A DNA stretch of 7,625 bases from an uncultured Clostridia bacterium (GTDB lineage Bacteria; Bacillota_A; Clostridia; UMGS1840; HGM11507), in contig CAKRUL010000052.1 in assembly GCA_934403665.1 (NCBI GenBank), positions 1-7,625 on the forward strand, read 5' to 3'. Within the stretch, counting starts at the first letter, position 1. Each line of letters begins with the position of its first letter. The notes below the pieces were generated by a model. That model had not been told where the DNA came from. It worked only from the letters and a program-made list of their open reading frames with translations, and did no database searches. Below, piece after piece: positions 1 through 4,697 of the stretch. Made by a program: the position numbers and the translations under genes.

Positions 1-89
1 TCACAGAAATCCATCCCCAGTGTTTTTGCCAAAAGAACGCCAATCGTGCTTTTTCCGGCACCCGGCATCCCGATTAATATCATGTTCAT
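1..89 (-). CDS. aroK: Shikimate kinase, N-terminal fragment (cut by window edge)
   Basis: Only the first 29 codons are present, reading [20 protein letters not shown] and then [10 protein letters not shown] beta strand leads straight into a Walker A P-loop (GMPGAGKST, residues 7-15), which binds ATP phosphates. The opening, with the P-loop at residue 7 and a following LAKTLG helix, is the usual start of clostridial shikimate kinases, which phosphorylate shikimate at the 3-hydroxyl in chorismate and aromatic amino acid synthesis in the cytoplasm. The ATG at 89 is supported by an excellent ribosome binding site (TAAGGAGG, 97-104, seven bases upstream) and a good promoter at 140-168. The substrate-binding and lid regions lie outside the window, so another small P-loop kinase (adenylate or gluconate kinase type) is not excluded. 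The gene diverges from the citrate synthase unit. Confidence 0.75.
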   Translation of the reverse strand, partial: MNMILIGMPGAGKSTIGVLLAKTLGMDFC

Positions 90-139
90 TGCGTTTCCTC
101 CTTATGTCAGACTTCCAAATGCAAGTTTTTTTCTATGTT

Positions 140-168
140 ATTGTAACAAGATTTGTTCCTTTTGTAAA
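140..168 (-). promoter_or_regulatory. Sigma-A-type promoter of the shikimate kinase gene
   Basis: On the minus strand, TTTACA (163-168, one mismatch to TTGACA) is followed after exactly 17 bases by TACAAT (140-145, one mismatch to TATAAT). Transcription would start near 133, giving a leader of about 44 bases before the ATG at 89. A perfect 7-bp inverted repeat (156-162 and 166-172, three-base spacer) overlaps the -35, and a TTGTTACAA palindrome (141-149) overlaps the -10. Either could bind a regulator, but short palindromes in AT-rich DNA are common. Confidence 0.7.
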
Positions 169-218
169 GGAAAAAGAGCGGGAGACAGGATCTTCGCCGG
201 CGGATTCCGGAAAGGGGA

Positions 219-247
219 TTGACTTTTCAGAGGGATGATTGTATAAT
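219..247 (+). promoter_or_regulatory. Sigma-A-type promoter of the Re-citrate synthase/GntR unit
   Basis: TTGACT (219-224, one mismatch to consensus) and a perfect TATAAT (242-247) are separated by 17 bases. Transcription would begin near 254, only about 26 bases before the ATG at 280, so the leader is little more than the ribosome binding site AAGGAGG (266-272). The -10 and predicted start lie inside the palindrome at 238-265, so a protein bound there should block RNA polymerase. Confidence 0.8.
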
Positions 248-265
248 TGTATACAATCATACAAT
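238..265. promoter_or_regulatory. 28-bp nested palindrome, probable operator for the adjacent GntR regulator
   Basis: The core ATTGTATACAAT (246-257) is a perfect 12-bp palindrome. It is flanked by ATTGTAT (238-244) and its reverse complement ATACAAT (259-265), centred on the same axis. The whole 28 bp is symmetric except for one base pair (245/258). The pattern can be read as one strong site with outer half-sites, or as overlapping sites for two dimers. FadR/VanR-type (FCD) GntR proteins often bind short palindromes of the form TNGTATACNA, which fits. It covers the -10 and start of transcription, the classical repressor position. That the GntR protein encoded at 1647-2309 binds here is inference. 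Confidence 0.72.
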
Positions 266-279
266 AAGGAGGAAGCCGT

Positions 280-1650
280 ATGTTAGAGCTGAGTAAAAAC
301 TCTCATGTTTTGGAACAGGATCCGTATCATTATACCCTTCAGGATGTGGAAGAACCGAATTTATTTCGGGAGATGTTCCCCTATGACGAGGTTCCGAAAA
401 TCCCGTTTAATTTCCGGAAAGTTCCGATGAATATGCCGGAGGATATCTGGATTACAGACACGACGTTCCGGGACGGACAGCAATCCCAGACTCCATACAC
501 GGTGCAGCAGATTGTAGATCTGTATGATATGCTTCATACCCTGGGAGGAGAAAAGGGGCTGATCCGGCAGACCGAGTTTTTTGTATACAGCAAAAAGGAT
601 CAGGAGGCGCTTTCCAAATGTATGGAACGCGGCTATCGTTTTCCGGAAATCACGACCTGGATTCGTGCCTCCAAAAAGGATTTCCAGCTGGTGAAGGATA
701 TCGGCATCCGGGAAACGGGCATTTTGGTCAGCTGCTCGGATTATCATATTTTCAAAAAACTGAATATGACCCGGCGCCAGGCTCTGGATCATTATCTGTC
801 GGTGGTTTCCGACGCCATCGACGCCGGATTGTCTCCGCGCTGCCATTTTGAGGATATCACAAGAGCGGATTTTTACGGCTTTGTGGTTCCGTTTGCCAGT
901 GCATTGATGGAGATGTCCCGTCAGTCCGGCATTCCGGTTAAAATCCGGGCTTGTGATACGATGGGATATGGGGTTCCGTATACCGGCATTGCGCCGCCGC
1001 GCAGTGTGCCGGGCATTGTTTACGGACTTCAGCACTGTGCAGAGGTTCCTTCAGAGCTTTTGGAATGGCACGGACATAATGATTTTTATAAAGGGGTTGC
1101 CAACGCTTCCACTGCATGGCTTTATGGCGCCTCTGCCGTGAATTGCTCCCTTCTTGGCATCGGCGAGCGAACCGGGAATGTTCCGTTGGAGGCAATGGTG
1201 TTTGAATATGCCTCTCTGCGCGGAACAACGGATGGGATGGATACCACGGTGATTACCGATATTGCGGAGTATTTTGAACGGGAATTGGGATATCAGATTC
1301 CGCCGATGACTCCCTTTGTTGGAAAACATTTTAATGTGACGCGCGCCGGAATTCATGCAGACGGGTTGCTGAAAGACGAGGAAATCTATAATATTTTTGA
1401 TACCGACAAGCTATTGAAACGCCCGGTTTCCGTTGCGGTCAGCAACACATCCGGCTTGGCAGGAATCGCCTATTGGCTGAATACCTATTTTCGGTTTACC
1501 GGGGAGAAGAAGATCGACAAAAAAGATCCCATTGTGGCATACATCAAAGAATGGGTGGATCGGGAATATGAAAACGGCAGACAAACGGTCATCAGCGATG
1601 AGGAAATGGTGGCATTGCTCCGCGGTGCAAAGGATGTGCGCTTTCTATGA
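280..1650 (+). CDS. Re-citrate synthase (DRE-TIM metallolyase family)
   Basis: This 456-residue cytoplasmic enzyme should condense acetyl-CoA with oxaloacetate to give citrate with Re-face stereochemistry, feeding 2-oxoglutarate and glutamate synthesis in anaerobes. It belongs to the isopropylmalate/homocitrate synthase superfamily, not to the ordinary Si-citrate synthases. A TIM barrel opens with WITDTTFRDGQQ (57-68, metal-binding Asp65). Other family marks are RCHFEDITRADFYGFVVPFA (187-206), the metal ligands in HGHND (264-268), GIGERTGN (293-300), and a C-terminal communication region with TRAGIHADG (354-362). The N-terminal EEPNLFREMFPYDEVPKIPF stretch (24-43) and length closely match, from memory, the characterised Clostridium kluyveri enzyme. 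Automatic pipelines often name such proteins 2-isopropylmalate or homocitrate synthase; these are the main alternatives. The start has AAGGAGG seven bases upstream. The stop overlaps the next start (ATGA), indicating translational coupling to the GntR regulator. No aconitase or isocitrate dehydrogenase gene is in the window. Confidence 0.85.
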   Translation: MLELSKNSHVLEQDPYHYTLQDVEEPNLFREMFPYDEVPKIPFNFRKVPMNMPEDIWITDTTFRDGQQSQTPYTVQQIVDLYDMLHTLGGEKGLIRQTEFFVYSKKDQEALSKCMERGYRFPEITTWIRASKKDFQLVKDIGIRETGILVSCSDYHIFKKLNMTRRQALDHYLSVVSDAIDAGLSPRCHFEDITRADFYGFVVPFASALMEMSRQSGIPVKIRACDTMGYGVPYTGIAPPRSVPGIVYGLQHCAEVPSELLEWHGHNDFYKGVANASTAWLYGASAVNCSLLGIGERTGNVPLEAMVFEYASLRGTTDGMDTTVITDIAEYFERELGYQIPPMTPFVGKHFNVTRAGIHADGLLKDEEIYNIFDTDKLLKRPVSVAVSNTSGLAGIAYWLNTYFRFTGEKKIDKKDPIVAYIKEWVDREYENGRQTVISDEEMVALLRGAKDVRFL

Positions 1651-2309
1651 AAAAGATTGAATGGGATCATGCCTCCCTGGGCGGAAAAGTGTTTGAGGCG
1701 ATCGAACAGGCGATTCTGGACGGAACCTATCTCCACGGAGACAGCCTGACGGAGCTTGGGCTATCTGCGCAGTTGGGAGTCAGCCGCACCCCGGTCAGAG
1801 AAGCGCTCCGCCAATTGGAGCTGGAGGGCTTGGTGCAGACTGTGCCGAACAAGGGAACGGTTGTGGTCGGAATTTCTCAAAAGGACATTGAGGATATTTA
1901 CACGATCCGCATGTCGATAGAGGGGCTTGCATGCGAGTGGGCGGCGCAGAAAATCGATACAAAGGAATTGGAGCAGCTGAAAGAAATCGTAGAATTGCAG
2001 GAATTTTATGCGCAGAAAGACGACGTTCTGCAGGTGTGGCACTTGGATCGGAAATTTCACGAAATCATCTATGACGCTTCCCGCAGCCGACCTTTGAGAG
2101 ACACGCTCACCAATTTTCATCATTATATTCAAAAGGCAAGGGCGCTCTCTTTCAAAAGCGGCGGAAGAACCGTGCGTTCTGTCCGGGAACACCGTGCGAT
2201 TTACGAGGCGATTGCGCAGCACAACGGCGAAAAGGCGAGGGTGCTTGCACAGCAGCACATTGCAAATGCACGCGAAAATTTTCTGACCTACATTTCGCCG
2301 GAGAAATAA
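1647..2309 (+). CDS. GntR-family regulator, FCD (FadR/VanR-type) subfamily
   Basis: A 220-residue DNA-binding regulator. Residues about 10-75 form the winged helix-turn-helix, with the GntR hallmark LGVSRTPVREALRQLELEGL (43-62) as recognition helix, followed by a wing (VPNKGTVVVG). Residues about 80-215 form the all-helical FCD effector domain. It keeps the Asp/His set that usually binds a metal and, through it, a small carboxylate: Asp134 and His138 (LDRKFH), His182 (EHR) and His204 (QHIANA). Its ATG overlaps the citrate synthase stop; the nearest ribosome-binding-like sequence is a distant AAAGGA (1629-1634), so translation probably depends on coupling. The likely target is the palindrome at 238-265 and the likely effector a TCA-type carboxylate such as citrate. 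Both are inferred from position and family. No terminator is evident after it. Confidence 0.92.
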   Translation: MKKIEWDHASLGGKVFEAIEQAILDGTYLHGDSLTELGLSAQLGVSRTPVREALRQLELEGLVQTVPNKGTVVVGISQKDIEDIYTIRMSIEGLACEWAAQKIDTKELEQLKEIVELQEFYAQKDDVLQVWHLDRKFHEIIYDASRSRPLRDTLTNFHHYIQKARALSFKSGGRTVRSVREHRAIYEAIAQHNGEKARVLAQQHIANARENFLTYISPEK

Positions 2310-2368
2310 AGCGTTTTGGCATACCCGAAAGAGAAAGTTAAGAAATCGGCAGGGAAGGCTCCTCCGCG

Positions 2369-2397
2369 TTGACATTTTATGCATAAAAAGATATAAT
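2369..2397 (+). promoter_or_regulatory. Perfect-consensus sigma-A promoter before coaX-like gene
   Basis: TTGACA (2369-2374) and TATAAT (2392-2397) are both exact consensus hexamers with a 17-bp spacer. Transcription would start near 2404, about 24 bases before the ATG at 2428, with AGGAGG (2415-2420) as ribosome binding site. There is no obvious palindromic operator or hairpin terminator between the GntR stop and this promoter, so it may be constitutive with some read-through from upstream. Confidence 0.85.
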
Positions 2398-2427
2398 AAG
2401 AAATAGAAATGATGAGGAGGTTCTTCC

Positions 2428-3201
2428 ATGATTTTAGCAGTGGACATCGGCAATATCCATGCAGTGATTGGAGTATATGACGGCAAAACATTGGTTTTCA
2501 AATCCAGAATCAGCACGGATACGGCAAAGACGGATGATGAATATACGATTATTCTGGACGCTCTGTTGGAACTGTATGGCGTGCGCAGGGAAGAGATTAC
2601 CGGAGGAATCATCGGATCGGTAGTGCCGCAAATGGTTTCCACCTTTCTGCATGCCATCAAAATGGTCTGCGGCGTGGAGGCGCTGGTGGTCGGCCCCGGC
2701 ATTAAAACCGGGCTGAATATTAAAATTGACAATCCGGGGCAGCTGGGAGCCAATTTGGTCTGTGTCTCGGTGGGAGCGCTGGAGAAATATCCGGCACCCT
2801 CCATTGTTTTTGACATGGGGACGGCGACGACCGTATCCGCCCTGGATGCTTCCGGGGCTTTTATCGGCGGTTCGATTATGCCGGGGGTCAATATCATGCT
2901 GAACAGCCTTGTGGAACGCACAGCGCAATTGCCGCAAATCAGCCTGGAGGCGCCGAAAAATGTCATTGGAGCCAATACGGTGGAATGTATGAAATCCGGG
3001 ATTGTCTATGGTACCGCCGGCATGCTGGACGGAATGGTGGATCGCTATCGGAAGGAAATGGGAGAGAATCTGACGGTGATTGCAACCGGAAGCCCCGCCG
3101 GGGATATCATACGCTATTGTAACCATCAGATGATTTACGATAAGAGCCTTTTGCTGGACGGATTGCGTATTCTGTATGCGAAGAACCAAAAAGAAGATTG
3201 A
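2428..3201 (+). CDS. coaX: Type III pantothenate kinase (CoaX-like), with altered active-site motifs
   Basis: The 257-residue length and layout match CoaX, an ASKHA-fold cytoplasmic enzyme that phosphorylates pantothenate in the first step of CoA synthesis. Recognisable motifs are DIGN with Asp6 at the start, VVGPGIKTGLNIKIDNP (87-103), DMGTATT (129-135), GGSIMPGV (147-154), and the C-terminal LLLDGLRILY (241-250). Several signature positions are unusual. GNT is GNI (8-10), SSVVP is GSVVP (63-67), and TGGLA is TGSPA (220-224). Most strikingly, the Asp of the GAD motif, proposed as the catalytic base in the Thermotoga enzyme, is Asn109 (codon AAT). Family membership is clear, but kinase activity is uncertain; it could be a paralogue with another role. 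The start has AGGAGG seven bases upstream. It heads a run of three genes, with the next start 16 bases after its stop. Confidence 0.85.
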   Translation: MILAVDIGNIHAVIGVYDGKTLVFKSRISTDTAKTDDEYTIILDALLELYGVRREEITGGIIGSVVPQMVSTFLHAIKMVCGVEALVVGPGIKTGLNIKIDNPGQLGANLVCVSVGALEKYPAPSIVFDMGTATTVSALDASGAFIGGSIMPGVNIMLNSLVERTAQLPQISLEAPKNVIGANTVECMKSGIVYGTAGMLDGMVDRYRKEMGENLTVIATGSPAGDIIRYCNHQMIYDKSLLLDGLRILYAKNQKED

Positions 3202-3217
3202 GAAAAGAGGGTATAAA

Positions 3218-3724
3218 ATGAACACATTTCATGAGATGACACCGGAGCAGTTGACCAAAACACCATTTCAAATGATCGGAAAGGAATGGATGCTGGTTAC
3301 GGCAAAAAAAGGGGAACAGGTGAATACCATGACGGCCTCCTGGGGCGGTCTCGGAGTGATGTGGGGGAAAAATGTTGCTTTTGTGGTGATTCGTCCCCAG
3401 CGCTATACAAAGGAATTTATCGATGCTTCCGACTCCTTCTCTTTGTCATTTTTGGATGGGACTTACAAAGAAAAACTGAATTATCTGGGCACCGTTTCGG
3501 GACGGGATGAGGATAAAATCGCAAAAGCAGGACTCACCGTGAAAGAGGAAAATGCAGTTCCTTATTTTGCAGAGGCGAATACCGTGCTGATTTGCAAAAA
3601 GCTGTATCAGCAGGAATATCAAAAGGAGTGTTTTCTGGATTCTTCCATCTGTGAGCGCTGGTATCCGAACAGCGATTACCACACGATGTATATCGCGGAG
3701 ATTGAAAAAGTTCTTGTTGTTTAA
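3218..3724 (+). CDS. Flavin reductase-like FMN-binding protein (flavoredoxin type)
   Basis: A 168-residue protein with the flavin reductase-like split-barrel fold, which binds FMN and passes electrons from NAD(P)H or another donor to a partner. The FMN-binding part is visible as NTMTASWGGLGVMWG (36-50), followed by the VAFVVIRPQRYTKEFI strand and phosphate-contact region (53-68). GTVSGRDEDK (91-100) is also typical of the family. There is no signal peptide or membrane segment. A longer reading frame begins at 3176 inside the previous gene, but the ATG at 3218 is chosen because AGAGG (3206-3210) lies seven bases upstream and the protein then begins at the normal family position. It lies 16 bases after the coaX-like gene and is probably in the same transcript. 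The electron partner and substrate cannot be told from the sequence. Confidence 0.85.
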   Translation: MNTFHEMTPEQLTKTPFQMIGKEWMLVTAKKGEQVNTMTASWGGLGVMWGKNVAFVVIRPQRYTKEFIDASDSFSLSFLDGTYKEKLNYLGTVSGRDEDKIAKAGLTVKEENAVPYFAEANTVLICKKLYQQEYQKECFLDSSICERWYPNSDYHTMYIAEIEKVLVV

Positions 3725-3786
3725 AAAGCGCGTATCTTAGAGGGATGGCGCCTCCGCTGTGAAATGCGCAGAAGCTTGGCTGTCAC

Positions 3787-3800
3787 GTCTTGCAAAAGAC
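3787..3800 (+). other. Small hairpin with a GNRA-type loop before the SDR start
   Basis: GTCTT (3787-3791) and AAGAC (3796-3800) can pair around a GCAA tetraloop, a stable GNRA loop, in RNA. It ends nine bases before the AGGAG that serves the TTG start at 3822. An overlapping alternative pairs CTGTC (3780-3784) with GACAG (3798-3802), and the two exclude each other. The stem is only five base pairs, so a regulatory role is speculative. Confidence 0.3.
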
Positions 3801-3808
3801 AGAAAGGC

Positions 3809-3813
3809 AGGAG
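3809..3813 (+). promoter_or_regulatory. Ribosome binding site that decides a TTG start
   Basis: AGGAG lies eight bases before TTG 3822, which begins MKQTVMITGASRG, the normal N-terminus for a short-chain dehydrogenase. The upstream in-frame GTG at 3759 would add 21 residues of unrelated sequence (KCAEAWLSRLAKD...) with only a weak AGAGGG 14 bases away. The ATG at 3837 would leave this site 23 bases upstream. Confidence 0.7.
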
Positions 3814-3821
3814 AAAATTCT

Positions 3822-4547
3822 TTGAAACAGACTGTTATGATTACCGGCGCTTCCCGTGGAATCGGTGCGGCAACCGCCGCAAGATTCGCACAGGATGGCT
3901 GCCGATTGATTTTAAATTACCGGGAAAACGAAGAAAAAATAAAAGAATGGAGCAAATCGCTGCATACGGAAGTGCTTCTCTGCCGCGCGGATGTTTCCGA
4001 TCCAAAGGCGGTGGAACAGATGGTGCAGGAGGGGCAGGACGCTTTCGGAACCATTGACGTTCTGATTAACAATGCTGGCATAGCAGAGCAAAAACTGTTT
4101 TCGGATATCACCGAAGCGGATTGGGACAGAATGTTTGACGTCAATGTGAAAGGCATGTATTTGACCACCAAAGCGGTTTTACCCGGCATGATTCATGAAA
4201 AAAGAGGAAAAATCATCAATCTCTCTTCCATCTGGGGAATCACCGGCGCCTCCTGTGAGGTGCACTATTCGGCGTCGAAGGCGGCAGTCATCGGCTTTAC
4301 AAAGGCTTTGGCAAAGGAGCTCGGCCCTTCCGGCATTTGTGTGAACTGCATAGCGCCGGGTGTGATTGAGACGGACATGAATGCGCATCTGCCGGAGGAG
4401 ATTCTGGGGGAGCTGAAGGAAGAGACGCCTTTGGGAAAACTGGGCACGCCTCAGGATATTGCGCAGGCGGTCTATTTTCTTTCCTCCCGGCAGGCAGACT
4501 TTATCACGGGGCAAGTGTTAAGTCCAAACGGAGGAATGGTTGTTTAA
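3822..4547 (+). CDS. Short-chain dehydrogenase/reductase, FabG/YmfI type (possible EF-P 5-aminopentanone reductase)
   Basis: A 241-residue Rossmann-fold NAD(P)H oxidoreductase of the classical SDR family. The cofactor loop is TGASRGIG (8-15), and NNAG is at 83-86. The catalytic residues are Asn108, Ser136, Tyr149 and Lys153 (YSASK), and PGVIETDM (179-186) follows. Charged Arg12 and Arg34 near the cofactor site suggest NADPH. The closest family picture from memory is the clostridial FabG-like group often annotated as elongation factor P 5-aminopentanone reductase (YmfI). Shared marks are AGIAEQKLFSDITEADWDRM (85-104), SSIWGITGASCEVHYSASKA (135-154) and the end FITGQVLSPNGG. A 3-oxoacyl-ACP reductase is the alternative; no fatty-acid or EF-P gene is nearby to decide. 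The TTG start is chosen for its AGGAG and family length; a GTG at 3759 is possible. It is probably the last gene of the coaX-like transcript. Confidence 0.85.
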   Translation: MKQTVMITGASRGIGAATAARFAQDGCRLILNYRENEEKIKEWSKSLHTEVLLCRADVSDPKAVEQMVQEGQDAFGTIDVLINNAGIAEQKLFSDITEADWDRMFDVNVKGMYLTTKAVLPGMIHEKRGKIINLSSIWGITGASCEVHYSASKAAVIGFTKALAKELGPSGICVNCIAPGVIETDMNAHLPEEILGELKEETPLGKLGTPQDIAQAVYFLSSRQADFITGQVLSPNGGMVV

Positions 4548-4617
4548 ATCTTTCTTTTCTGCGCTGTCAGGCTTGCCATAGTCAGTATGTCTGCGCCTTG
4601 AAAACGATATGATGTTT

Positions 4618-4655
4618 AAAAAAAGGGGTTTTCGCAAGATCTTGCGAAAACCCCT
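4618..4655 (-). terminator. Strong intrinsic terminator between convergent genes (32-bp perfect palindrome)
   Basis: Positions 4624-4655 are a perfect 32-bp palindrome centred on AGATCT. In RNA this gives a 14-bp stem with a GATC loop and a GC-rich base (AGGGG/CCCCT). On the minus strand the stem is followed by seven T (4618-4624), a classical rho-independent terminator for the antiporter gene ending at 4698. On the plus strand the stem is followed by GCATTATTTTCTG, a poorer T-tract, so it may also stop the SDR transcript less efficiently. The rest of 4548-4697 holds no gene that I can support. Confidence 0.9.
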
Positions 4656-4697
4656 GCATTATTTTCTGTGGTGATTTTTCCACAAAAGCAATCTTTT

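Noticed and set aside
20..238. 72-residue plus-strand frame between the divergent genes
   Set aside because: It overlaps the shikimate kinase start and both promoters, with no ribosome binding site; composition is not protein-like.
90..279. Possible riboswitch or T-box leader before either divergent gene
   Set aside because: The leaders implied by the promoters are only about 44 and 26 bases, too short for such structures.
280..1650. Naming the first full gene 2-isopropylmalate synthase
   Set aside because: The N-terminal EEPNLFREMFPYDEVPKIPF segment and whole layout fit Re-citrate synthase better, and no leucine pathway genes are nearby.
2310..2368. Possible terminator after the GntR gene
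   Set aside because: Only short, interrupted GGGA/TCC pairings are visible and there is no T-run after them.
1761..2975. 404-residue open frame on the minus strand across the GntR and coaX-like genes
   Set aside because: It crosses two well-supported genes and a perfect promoter on the other strand, is rich in His, Arg and Cys in a shadow-like way, and matches no family I recognise.
3176..3217. Upstream extension of the flavin reductase-like gene (MRRTKKKIEKRGYK)
   Set aside because: It lies inside the end of the coaX-like gene without a ribosome binding site, whereas ATG 3218 has one at the right distance.
2434..3225. 263-residue minus-strand frame opposite the coaX-like gene
   Set aside because: It is a mirror frame of a gene with clear CoaX motifs; no ribosome binding site or recognisable domain.
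4667..4684. TGTGG...CCACA hairpin just after the antiporter stop
   Set aside because: The stem is only five base pairs, and the strong terminator follows immediately, so it needs no separate function.
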